A DNA stretch of 8,882 nucleotides from assembly GCA_903911455.1 (NCBI GenBank), contig CAIWDQ010000070.1:1-8882 (forward strand). Direction: 5' to 3'. The notes under the pieces are model-generated. The model saw only the letters and a program-made list of their open reading frames with translations, was not told the origin of the DNA and ran no database searches. The translations under genes were made by a program, and so were the position numbers. Below are positions 1 through 7,100 of this stretch, in pieces. The DNA comes from an uncultured bacterium. Lineage in GTDB: Bacteria; Bacteroidota; Bacteroidia; Bacteroidales; JACABE01. Every line of letters starts with the position of its first letter. Positions within the stretch are counted from its first letter, which is position 1.

Positions 1-1
1 C

Positions 2-1468
2 GTACTTCTATTTTGCTTCATTATAATGAATGCATATAGTCAACAACAGATTTCTTTTAATAAAATATACAATCCGGGTAAATTTTCAACATCGGGAAGT
101 GCCGCAATTATTAAAAAAGGGAATGGATATCTAATTCAAGCTTTGCAATGGGATACACTAAGCAGAGTAATGTTTATTGAAATAGATTCAATTGGTAATA
201 TAAAAAAAATAATTACATTAGGTAATGATACTTTAAATTTTTACTGTGGTTTGGGTTCCCTCATTCAAACTCAAGATAATGGTTATTGTTTTGCAGGAGA
301 TGTTCAAGGAATATCATCATTAATTACATATCATTGTTTGATTAAGTTAGATAATAATCTGAATACTGTTTTTATAAAATACTATTATTATATCTCAGAT
401 TATGAGCTGTTTAATCAGATTTATGAAACACATGATAAAAGTTTGATAATGGTTGGTGATACATACATAAATTCAACAACTACTAATGTATTAATTTTTA
501 AAACAGATAGTCTTGGTAATAAATTATGGGAAAGAAGTTTAGCTACTGGTGGTTTAAGTTGTGCATGGCAAGTAAGAGAAACTCCTGATAAAGGTTTATT
601 AATGAGCTGTTTTAAAGGGCAAGTTGGCAATCCATTTATTTTAAAAACTGACAGTCTTGGATATTACAAATGGAGTAATTCCCCAAATTCACAACAGTAT
701 AACACAGGAAATGCAATAGCTATTACTAATGAAGGAGATTATTTATTTGCTTATGGGTTTGGCACATATACTTACCCAACGGGTATTGATTGTTTAGCAA
801 AATTAAATATAATAAAATACAATCCACAAGGCTCTATAATTTGGAATAGGTTTTATGATACATTAACTATTGATTTTAATCCTGTAAAAATTGAAGTGTT
901 ACCTAATGGAGATTTTTATGTTTTAAGTAATTATCTAATTGGTGATATGTATGGTGATAATCAACCCAATTCAACTTTAATGAAATTTAATTCATATGGT
1001 GATAGTTTGTGGACACAAAGATATAGTTATTCTGGGATAATTGGGAGCATAAGTGTGTTATATGATGGAACTTTAACAAATGATGGAGGTTTTATTGCTT
1101 GTGGATACATAACCGATCTTGCAACTATACCTCAAAGTGTTTGGGTACTTAAAACAGATAGTTTAGGTAATGCACCGGGGATGCAATATATGGGAATAAA
1201 TGAAATTACTAGATTAAGTAGTAAGGGAGATATAAAGGTATTTCCAAATCCAGCCACAGTACAGACAACAATCACTTATCCCCAGCAAATCAACGAAGGA
1301 GATATACTTATATATAATACACTTGGACAATTAATATTTGAAGAAAAGCTTGCAAAAGCATCTACACAAAAAGAAATAAATATCCAAAGCTTTAAAGCAG
1401 GGCTTTATAAAGTAATACTAAGAGAAAAAGGAATAATAATGGGGCAGGTGAGTTTGGTTAAAGAATAA
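2..1468 (+). CDS. Secreted repeat (beta-propeller-like) protein with T9SS type A sorting domain, 5' partial
   Basis: Probably an exported or cell-surface protein carried by the type IX secretion system. Its substrate or partner is unknown. The first in-window ATG is at 26, but the frame is open to the window edge and the upstream codons read VLLFCFII before MNAYSQQ. This is the hydrophobic core and cleavage site of a signal peptide, so the true start lies outside the window. Residue numbers here count from that ATG. The body has recurring blade-like units ending in a polar turn: KTDSLG at about 159-164, 207-212 and 376-381, with looser versions such as IDSIGN and KYNPQG. Each is followed by a strand, often with Trp. 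The C-terminus, from about residue 404, is a typical type A sorting domain: IKVFPNPA, then IYNTLGQLI, then FKAGLYKVIL. The propeller fold is inferred from repeat character. No catalytic motif is visible. Confidence 0.85.
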   Translation, partial: VLLFCFIIMNAYSQQQISFNKIYNPGKFSTSGSAAIIKKGNGYLIQALQWDTLSRVMFIEIDSIGNIKKIITLGNDTLNFYCGLGSLIQTQDNGYCFAGDVQGISSLITYHCLIKLDNNLNTVFIKYYYYISDYELFNQIYETHDKSLIMVGDTYINSTTTNVLIFKTDSLGNKLWERSLATGGLSCAWQVRETPDKGLLMSCFKGQVGNPFILKTDSLGYYKWSNSPNSQQYNTGNAIAITNEGDYLFAYGFGTYTYPTGIDCLAKLNIIKYNPQGSIIWNRFYDTLTIDFNPVKIEVLPNGDFYVLSNYLIGDMYGDNQPNSTLMKFNSYGDSLWTQRYSYSGIIGSISVLYDGTLTNDGGFIACGYITDLATIPQSVWVLKTDSLGNAPGMQYMGINEITRLSSKGDIKVFPNPATVQTTITYPQQINEGDILIYNTLGQLIFEEKLAKASTQKEINIQSFKAGLYKVILREKGIIMGQVSLVKE

Positions 1469-1506
1469 GACATCCCCTAACCGTATTGTAAGTGAATAAA
1501 AATGAG

Positions 1507-1527
1507 ATTGCGGGTCAAGCCCGCAAT
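1507..1527. repeat. GC-rich intergenic palindrome (8-bp stem, 5-nt loop)
   Basis: ATTGCGGG (1507-1514) and CCCGCAAT (1520-1527) are perfect inverted arms around the loop TCAAG. It stands out as a GC-rich island in very AT-rich intergenic DNA between two + strand genes. No T-tract follows on either strand, so a classic intrinsic terminator is not supported, although the hairpin could still stabilise the 3' end of the upstream mRNA. The shape resembles short dispersed intergenic palindromes found in many bacterial genomes; copy number cannot be judged from one window. Confidence 0.6.
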
Positions 1528-1570
1528 GACTTGCTACCTTTCAACAATAATAAATAAAATAATTGAAACG

Positions 1571-1605
1571 TTTTTGCTTTTATTGTGAATTAAAATATAC
1601 CTTTG
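1571..1605 (+). promoter_or_regulatory. Bacteroidota-type sigma promoter for the Ycf48-like gene
   Basis: A TTTTTG box (1571-1576) and a TACCTTTG box (1598-1605) are separated by 21 bases. This matches the known primary promoter form of Bacteroidota (TTTG near -33, TAnnTTTG near -7, about 19-21 bases apart). Transcription would start around 1610-1613, giving a short AT-rich leader of about 20 nt before the ATG at 1630. The start site is inferred from the spacing. Confidence 0.75.
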
Positions 1606-1629
1606 CATTTAATTTAAATTTTTAACAAT

Positions 1630-2805
1630 ATGAAAAAGCTTTACATTCTTTTAATTGCAATCTTATCATTAAACTTAGCTAATGCACAATGGACTGCCCA
1701 ATCTTCGGGGAGTTTCAATGTATTGTATGCTCTAAATTTTATTAATGCCAACACCGGCTATGTAGTTGGTGATGGTGGTACTATTCTTAAAACAATTAAT
1801 GGCGGTACCACCTGGAATGCTTTAACATCAGGCACTACTCAAACGTTACATTCAATTTGCAGAATTGATACCAATACTTTTTATGTTGCTGGTAGTAATG
1901 GTAAAATTCTTAAAACTATAAATGGTGGCACCAATTGGGATACACTTTCTACAGGTGTAAGTAACTCGTTTTTAACTATTGTTTTTCCATATGCTAATAC
2001 AGGTTATGCCGTTGGTAATACTGGTATGATAATTAAAACTAAGAATGCAGGTGCTAGCTGGTCGGTACTTCCTACAGGTATTACTAAAAACTTCTTTAGT
2101 GCTTATTTTACTGATACAGCTACAGGTTATGCAGTTGGTCAGAGTGGTAAAATACTAAAGACTACTGATGGAGGTACTACATGGACTGCTCAAACTTCGG
2201 GTACTACCGAATGGTTGTATGGTGTTTATTTTACGGATGCAAATACAGGTTATGCCGTTATGGATTATGGTGGAATACTTAAAACTACTAATGGAGGAAC
2301 CACATGGTCAGCTATTAATACAGGTAATTCGGAACTTACAACTTCTATCTATTTTAGAAATTCAACTACGGGTTATATTACAGCCGATAATGGAACTATC
2401 CTGAAGACTACAAATGCAGGTTCTACCTGGACTGTGCAAAATACTAATCCTTCATATTATTTGGAAGCTGTTTATTTTGTTGATAATAATATAGGATATG
2501 CTGTTGGCGAAAACGGAACTATACTAAAAACAACTAATGGTGGTAGTGCAGCTATTGCCGAAATAAATACAAATAACAAGATGTCAGTATATCCAAATCC
2601 TGCAAAAGATAAAATTACAATTGAATTAATAGGAAATAAAGAGAAAGCTTCTTATGAAATTTATAATACAATTGGTCAGTTGATTTATAATGGAGATATG
2701 CTTGAAAAGATTACTATAAACACTTCAAGCTTTGCACCTGGAGTGTATTTTATTAAGCTTAATAATGGTAAAGAAATTGAATTTAAAAAGATAGTGATAG
2801 AATAA
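1630..2805 (+). CDS. Secreted Ycf48/BNR-like beta-propeller protein with T9SS type A sorting domain
   Basis: The 391-residue protein starts with a clear signal peptide (MKKLYILLIAILSLNLANAQ, cleaved near residue 19). Seven repeats of about 40 residues follow, each with an N/T-x-GY-x-V/A-x-G-x-x-G strand and an Asp-box-like turn: ILKTINGGTTW, ILKTINGGTNW, IIKTKNAGASW, ILKTTDGGTTW, ILKTTNGGTTW, ILKTTNAGSTW, and a last ILKTTNGGS lacking the Trp. This pattern is typical of Ycf48/BNR-type seven-bladed propellers. In Bacteroidota these occur in secreted surface proteins, and a photosystem assembly role as in cyanobacteria is not implied. Residues about 318-391 are a type A sorting domain (YPNPAKDK at 321-328, YNTIGQLIYNG, FAPGVYFIKL), so the route is Sec export and then T9SS to the surface or medium. 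A good promoter lies just upstream. The binding target is unknown. Confidence 0.92.
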   Translation: MKKLYILLIAILSLNLANAQWTAQSSGSFNVLYALNFINANTGYVVGDGGTILKTINGGTTWNALTSGTTQTLHSICRIDTNTFYVAGSNGKILKTINGGTNWDTLSTGVSNSFLTIVFPYANTGYAVGNTGMIIKTKNAGASWSVLPTGITKNFFSAYFTDTATGYAVGQSGKILKTTDGGTTWTAQTSGTTEWLYGVYFTDANTGYAVMDYGGILKTTNGGTTWSAINTGNSELTTSIYFRNSTTGYITADNGTILKTTNAGSTWTVQNTNPSYYLEAVYFVDNNIGYAVGENGTILKTTNGGSAAIAEINTNNKMSVYPNPAKDKITIELIGNKEKASYEIYNTIGQLIYNGDMLEKITINTSSFAPGVYFIKLNNGKEIEFKKIVIE

Positions 2806-2838
2806 GGATCATTTACAAAATAATAAATTAAAAACAAC

Positions 2839-3732
2839 ATGAAAAAAATTACACTTACGTTCTTAAGTCTTTGTTTATTTGTTTTAGGCTTTGGACAGGC
2901 AACAGAAAATCAAAAACTAATTGAATTAGGTAAAGCTTATAAAGACTTTATGTTTGCTAACGAACCTCCAAAGGGCTACGTAAAAGACTTGCAAAAGAAT
3001 ATGCCTGAAAATCTAAAAGCTTGTACAAACTTCATCGTTCAAACTATTACTACTAATAATGATCTGTTAAAACCTCAGTATCTAAAACTTCCTGATGCAC
3101 CTACTTTAAAGTATATTTACATAGTGCATACTCTTAGTGAGAATATGAGGAAGGAAACCCAAATTAATAATAATAAACTTATAGATAGTTTAAAGAATGC
3201 TGAAATCATAAGATATGAATTGGTTGATAATTATTATGAGATTATTTTTAATGTTGTCGGCAACAAGATAAAACCTTTTGACTTTTCGAAGTATAACTTT
3301 ATCATTAATGATTTTAATCTGAATGATGACACAGAGAAAGCAATATTCTTTCTGCAATGTATGCGTTATTGCGGTGTTGAAATATGGGGATATATGAATA
3401 TTCCAAAACCTGCTAATACTAAAAAAGCATATGAGTATATTAAGAAGTATCCTAAAATTAATGGCCTTAAATATTATCAGTTTAATGATTTAATGTTCCC
3501 TGATTTTGAAATGGTAATTGAAGTAGATAAAGGGAAACAAAGTTATAAATCATACTATATTAATAAATATTACGACTTATTATTATCACATCTTAAATGT
3601 CTGAGAAAAGAAGGCGCTACCGAAAAAGAAATTAATGAATTATTACTTGGTTCAATATTAAGAGAATCTCAGCTTTATAAATACACTAAAAATAAAGAGA
3701 CTCTTGAATTCATCTTTAAAGAACAGAAATAG
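2839..3732 (+). CDS. Exported protein of unknown function
   Basis: I do not recognise this 297-residue protein. It begins with a signal peptide (MKKITLTFLSLCLFVLGFGQ), probably cleaved around residues 19-20. There is no lipobox: the only early Cys (residue 12) sits inside the hydrophobic core. It has no T9SS tail, so it probably stays in the periplasm unless exported another way. The mature part is rich in Lys, Asn, Tyr and Ile and looks mixed alpha/beta. A conspicuous segment, FFLQCMRYCGVEIWGYMNIP (near residues 172-191), has two Cys four residues apart. The C-terminal stretch (NKYYDLLLSHLKCLRKEG onward) looks helical. The start is 33 bases after the propeller gene and no promoter fits in that gap, so co-transcription is likely. 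An intrinsic terminator follows. Confidence is high for the gene and nil for its function. Confidence 0.85.
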   Translation: MKKITLTFLSLCLFVLGFGQATENQKLIELGKAYKDFMFANEPPKGYVKDLQKNMPENLKACTNFIVQTITTNNDLLKPQYLKLPDAPTLKYIYIVHTLSENMRKETQINNNKLIDSLKNAEIIRYELVDNYYEIIFNVVGNKIKPFDFSKYNFIINDFNLNDDTEKAIFFLQCMRYCGVEIWGYMNIPKPANTKKAYEYIKKYPKINGLKYYQFNDLMFPDFEMVIEVDKGKQSYKSYYINKYYDLLLSHLKCLRKEGATEKEINELLLGSILRESQLYKYTKNKETLEFIFKEQK

Positions 3733-3774
3733 ATAAACACATACTATTTTCAAATCATAAAAATATATTATCTT

Positions 3775-3806
3775 AAAAGGCTGTCCTAATAAAGCAGCCT
3801 TTTTTT
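3775..3806 (+). terminator. Intrinsic terminator after the unknown exported protein
   Basis: The inverted arms AAAAGGCTG (3775-3783) and CAGCCTTTT (3795-3803) enclose an 11-nt loop, and the T-run continues to 3806. It lies about 40 bases after the stop at 3732 and separates the secreted-protein genes from the efflux operon. Confidence 0.85.
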
Positions 3807-3812
3807 ATTTTA

Positions 3813-3847
3813 ACTTTAAGTACTTTAGGCACTTTAAGTACTTTAGC
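3813..3847. repeat. Short direct repeat, two copies of about 18 bp built on a 9-bp period
   Basis: ACTTTAAGT-ACTTTAGGC (3813-3830) is followed at once by ACTTTAAGT-ACTTTAGC (3831-3847), the second copy one base shorter. ACTTTA therefore recurs four times at 9-bp steps, with ACT of a degenerate fifth unit after it. It sits between the terminator and the marR-type gene. It is non-coding, and I see no established function; it could be a microsatellite-like intergenic repeat. Confidence 0.7.
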
Positions 3848-3887
3848 ACTCTTCTTTTGTTAAAACTTATTAAATCTTAAAGAAATA

Positions 3888-3945
3888 TTAGTTTAGTTTT
3901 GTTAATAGTTATAATTTTGTAACCATTATTTAAACTGAACTATTA
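3888..3945 (+). promoter_or_regulatory. Candidate promoter with overlapping inverted repeat (possible MarR operator)
   Basis: TAATTTTG (3912-3919) matches the Bacteroidota -7 form TAnnTTTG. The best -33 candidate at the expected 20-base distance is only TTAG (3888-3891), one base off TTTG. TAATAGTT (3903-3910) and AACTATTA (3938-3945) form perfect 8-bp inverted arms that bracket the -7 box and the expected start site, just before the ATG at 3958. MarR proteins often repress their own operon from such palindromes, but the arms are far apart (27 bases) and the DNA is AT-rich, so chance is possible. Confidence 0.4.
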
Positions 3946-3957
3946 TTTAATAATATA

Positions 3958-4437
3958 ATGACAGACAATAGTAAAACATCTTTGGATATTGTAATTGAAA
4001 ACTTAATTTCGATACATCCATTACTTGCAAAGAATATAACAAGGGCTATACGAACCAAAACACATCATACTCCCGGCGAACTTTTTGTACTTGGAACTCT
4101 AAATCATCATGGCAAATTATCAATGACAGAAATAGGGAATCATTTGTCGTTGCCTAAGCCTCATGTAACTTCCTTAGTTGAAAAACTTATATGTGAAGAA
4201 CTTGTAGAAAGGTTTCACGATACCAACGACAGACGTATTATCTATATTCAGATAACTGAGAAAGGGATAAAGGAGTTTAGAGAGATAAAGAATGAAATAG
4301 GGCAGGACTTACGTCAGAAATTACAGATACTGGATGCTGAGGAATTAAAAGATCTTTCTCAGGCATCACAATATTTAAAAGATATTCTAATAAAGATACT
4401 ACAACAATCACTTAACAGTAACAATACTAACATTTAA
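3958..4437 (+). CDS. MarR-family transcriptional regulator
   Basis: The 159-residue protein has the normal MarR length. It has an N-terminal dimerisation helix region (about 1-35), then a winged helix-turn-helix: LSMTEIGNHL (about 54-63), recognition helix PKPHVTSLVEKL (about 66-77), and a wing containing DTNDRRIIYIQIT (88-100) with the family's D-x-R-R signature. The C-terminal helices (about 101-150) would complete the dimer interface. MarR proteins are dimeric cytoplasmic repressors usually released by small ligands. As the first gene before a three-part efflux system, 51 bases upstream of the fusion protein gene, it most likely controls that operon, in the manner of EmrR with EmrAB. The inducer is unknown. 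ATG 3958 is the only sensible start, and there is no recognisable Shine-Dalgarno site, as is usual in this phylum. Confidence 0.92.
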   Translation: MTDNSKTSLDIVIENLISIHPLLAKNITRAIRTKTHHTPGELFVLGTLNHHGKLSMTEIGNHLSLPKPHVTSLVEKLICEELVERFHDTNDRRIIYIQITEKGIKEFREIKNEIGQDLRQKLQILDAEELKDLSQASQYLKDILIKILQQSLNSNNTNI

Positions 4438-4488
4438 ATTAACAATAAAAATCAATCAATAAAGAACTAAAATAAATACTTAATCAAT

Positions 4489-5487
4489 ATGAAAAAGAAA
4501 GCTAACCTGAAAGTTTACATTCCATTGACCTTAGTAATAATAGGTATAATTATTGGAGGTATGTTATGGTATCAGGACTATTCAAAATATATTACAACTG
4601 ACGATGCTCACGTAGAATCGGATAATGTTTCGGTAAGTTCTAAAATATTAGGTAGAATAAGCAAGATATATGTTGAGGAAGGCGACTCGGTGAAAGCCGG
4701 AATGTTATTAGCCGAATTAGACAGCACCGACTTACTTGCTCAGAAACAACAAGCTCTTGCTGCCAAAGCTCAAACAGAAGCTTCAAAAGCGCAATCGGAA
4801 GCTAAGTATTATTCAGATCAATCTAATATAAAAGTATTGGAGGTTGCGTTAAACCGTGCTCAGGATGATTACAACAGAGCTAAAAATCAATTTGCCGGAG
4901 AAGTAACTACAAAAGAACATTTTGATCATGCAAAGAGTACACTTGAGACTGCTCAAGCACAACTGGAAGCTGCCAAATCACAGTTACAGGTGTCTAAATC
5001 TCAAATCACATCATCACAGAAAGCAATTGAAAGTTCTATTGCTCAAATAGAAGTTATCAATACTCAACTAAACAATACAAAGTTATATGCACCAAACAAT
5101 GGAGTGATAGCAAAACGTTGGTTATTGCCGGGTGATGTTGTTCAAGCGGGACAATCAATCTATACAATTAATAATTCAAGTAAGTTCTGGATTATAGTAT
5201 TCTTAGAAGAAACCAATGTAGGTAAACTTCATTTAGGTCAGAAAGCAAAGTATAGTATTGATGCCTTCCCTGATGTAACTTTTACCGGGAAAATATATTC
5301 AATTAGTACAAGTACAGCTTCTGAATTCTCGTTGATACCCGCAAATAATGCAGCAGGTAACTTTACTAAAGTAACACAAAGAGTACCTATTAAAATCTCA
5401 ATAGATGCAACTGAAAAAGGTGATAATTTATCAATGTATCATTTGTTATCAGGAATGTCAAGCGTTGTTAAAATTATAAAAGACTAA
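4489..5487 (+). CDS. HlyD/EmrA-family membrane fusion (periplasmic adaptor) protein
   Basis: This adaptor would link the inner membrane transporter encoded next to it with the outer membrane channel. The 332-residue protein has one N-terminal membrane anchor (about 9-28) after a Lys-rich start, so most of it lies in the periplasm. The motif TTDDAHVESDNVSVSSKILG (about 36-55) begins the first lipoyl half, ending around 79 (VEEGDSVKAGMLLAELD). A long Ala/Gln/Lys-rich coiled-coil hairpin covers about 82-193. The second lipoyl half follows (APNNGVIAKRWLLPGDVVQAG, beginning at 201, with the Gly-Asp turn), then a beta-barrel domain from about 232. The segment EFSLIPANNAAGNFTKVTQR (about 279-298) is a hallmark of EmrA-type adaptors paired with MFS pumps rather than RND pumps. 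The stop overlaps the next start by one base (TAATG). Confidence 0.93.
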   Translation: MKKKANLKVYIPLTLVIIGIIIGGMLWYQDYSKYITTDDAHVESDNVSVSSKILGRISKIYVEEGDSVKAGMLLAELDSTDLLAQKQQALAAKAQTEASKAQSEAKYYSDQSNIKVLEVALNRAQDDYNRAKNQFAGEVTTKEHFDHAKSTLETAQAQLEAAKSQLQVSKSQITSSQKAIESSIAQIEVINTQLNNTKLYAPNNGVIAKRWLLPGDVVQAGQSIYTINNSSKFWIIVFLEETNVGKLHLGQKAKYSIDAFPDVTFTGKIYSISTSTASEFSLIPANNAAGNFTKVTQRVPIKISIDATEKGDNLSMYHLLSGMSSVVKIIKD

Positions 5488-7100
5488 TGCGTACAGTATC
5501 TTTTTCGCATAGATTAAGACGTAAAGTTCGTACCCACGATTCTTTAATTCATCCCAGTCATAAGTTTTATAAATGGGTGCTCCTGTTTAATATTATGATA
5601 GGGACTTTCATGGCTGTGCTTGATGCAACTATTGTAAATGTGGGCTTGCCAAAGATTATGTCTTCATTCGGAGTTGGTCTTAGCAAAATTGAGTGGGTTA
5701 TTACTGCATATATGCTTGCTATGGCGGTTATGCTTCCCACTTCGGGCTGGATTGCAGATAAGTTTGGTTTCAAGAAGGTATATTTTTGGGGACTGTTTTT
5801 ATTTACTTTTGGCTCGTTGCTATGTGGTTTGTCAAATGATGAAAATACTTTAATACTATCACGTATTATCCAAGGATTGGGTGCAGGTATTATTCAACCT
5901 TTAGGGATGGCTATTATTACAAGAGAGTTTCCTGTTAAACAGCGAGGTCTTGCACTTGGGTTCTGGGCAATTGCTGCTGCGGCTTCCGTATCTTTCGGTC
6001 CGTTAATAGGTGGTTATTTAGTTGATAACTTTAGCTGGCAACTTATATTTTATGTTAATATTCCTGTAGGGATAATGGCTTTACTGTTCACTATCGTAGT
6101 TCAAAGGGAGCACATTAATAAGATGATTAAAGGTTTTGATTTCATTGGCTTTATTTCAGTAACCATCTTCCTGCCAGTGTTACTTTATGCTTTATCTGAA
6201 GGTAATGCAGCCACCAACTCAGAAGGATGGACTGCTCCTTATATTTTGCTCTGTTTTGCTATATCTATTATTGCATTGGCAGTATTTCTCACGCATGAAC
6301 TAACGACAGAACATCCTCTTATTGAATTAAGATTATTAATGAATTATAATTTTGGCTTAAGTAATATCGTTATCTTTATATTCAGTATAGGTATGTTTGG
6401 AAGTACTTTTTTATTACCTCTATTTTTACAAAACTCATTAGGATATACTGCCGTACAGTCTGGTGCAGTATTTCTTCCTGTAGGTATAATCCAGGGTATG
6501 ATGTCGCCTATAGCGGGTATTACTTCAAATAAGATAAGTCCGAAAGTCCCAATTATACTTGGATTGATATTACTTGCAATTAGTTTTTATATCAATTCAA
6601 ACTTATCATTTCTTACTGAACATAACTTTATTATGACTTCTCTTTATATAAGAGGTTTTTCAATGGGGATATTATTCACACCACTTCAAACATTAGCTCT
6701 TCTAAATATTCCAAGAGAGAAGATGGCTCAGGCTTCGGCTATATCTAATACTATCCGTCAGATTGCGGGGAGCGTTGGTGTGGCTTTATTTACGACAGTA
6801 CTTACTTCCAGAATCAACTTCCATTCACAGATATTTGGTAATGCCATTCAATCCGGTTCGCAGGAGTTTAAAAATGTGATGACTAACATGGCTTATTTTA
6901 TCCATACACATGGAGGAAGTACAATGGCAACAGCAGCCCGTCAGGGACGAGGTTTGCTGATGCAGCATGTCGGGACACAGGCTTTTATTCAGGGGATAGA
7001 TGATGATTTTTTGTTGGCTGCGGCTGTAACAGTAATCGGACTTATCCCTGCAATTATTTTACGTACAAAGAAAAAAACAGAACAAATACATAATGCTTAA
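5487..7100 (+). CDS. EmrB/QacA-like drug:H+ antiporter (DHA2 family, MFS, 14 TM)
   Basis: An inner membrane proton-driven exporter. Its 537 residues fit the DHA2 family with 14 predicted helices. After a basic cytoplasmic N-terminus (about 1-30), TM1 carries the family motif LDATIVNVGLP (45-55) with Asp46. The loop after TM2 has MFS motif A, GWIADKFGFKK (87-97). The antiporter motif C region reads SFGPLIGGYLVD (169-180), followed by WQLIFYVNIPVG. A long loop with the His-containing stretch YFIHTHGG lies before the last helix, as is usual in EmrB relatives. The gene starts in the stop codon of the adaptor gene, so the two are probably translationally coupled and made in matched amounts. Substrates cannot be read from sequence; hydrophobic drugs, uncouplers, bile salts or fatty acids are all typical of the family. 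Confidence 0.94.
   Translation: MRTVSFSHRLRRKVRTHDSLIHPSHKFYKWVLLFNIMIGTFMAVLDATIVNVGLPKIMSSFGVGLSKIEWVITAYMLAMAVMLPTSGWIADKFGFKKVYFWGLFLFTFGSLLCGLSNDENTLILSRIIQGLGAGIIQPLGMAIITREFPVKQRGLALGFWAIAAAASVSFGPLIGGYLVDNFSWQLIFYVNIPVGIMALLFTIVVQREHINKMIKGFDFIGFISVTIFLPVLLYALSEGNAATNSEGWTAPYILLCFAISIIALAVFLTHELTTEHPLIELRLLMNYNFGLSNIVIFIFSIGMFGSTFLLPLFLQNSLGYTAVQSGAVFLPVGIIQGMMSPIAGITSNKISPKVPIILGLILLAISFYINSNLSFLTEHNFIMTSLYIRGFSMGILFTPLQTLALLNIPREKMAQASAISNTIRQIAGSVGVALFTTVLTSRINFHSQIFGNAIQSGSQEFKNVMTNMAYFIHTHGGSTMATAARQGRGLLMQHVGTQAFIQGIDDDFLLAAAVTVIGLIPAIILRTKKKTEQIHNA

Noticed and set aside
421..630. - strand open frame inside the first gene
   Set aside because: Antisense to a well-supported coding region, with no recognisable domain.
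1507..1527. Intrinsic terminator for the first gene
   Set aside because: A good stem but no T-tract on either side, so listed only as a palindromic repeat.
2168..2404. Overlapping + strand open frame inside the Ycf48-like gene
   Set aside because: Out-of-frame product of the repeated propeller codons; no signal, domain or start context of its own.
4438..4488. Separate promoter between the regulator and adaptor genes
   Set aside because: No TAnnTTTG box with a -33 partner is visible in the 51-base gap, so co-transcription is the simpler reading.
5567..5853. Short open frames on both strands inside the transporter gene
   Set aside because: They overlap the highly conserved TM1-TM3 region of the MFS protein and have no features of real genes.
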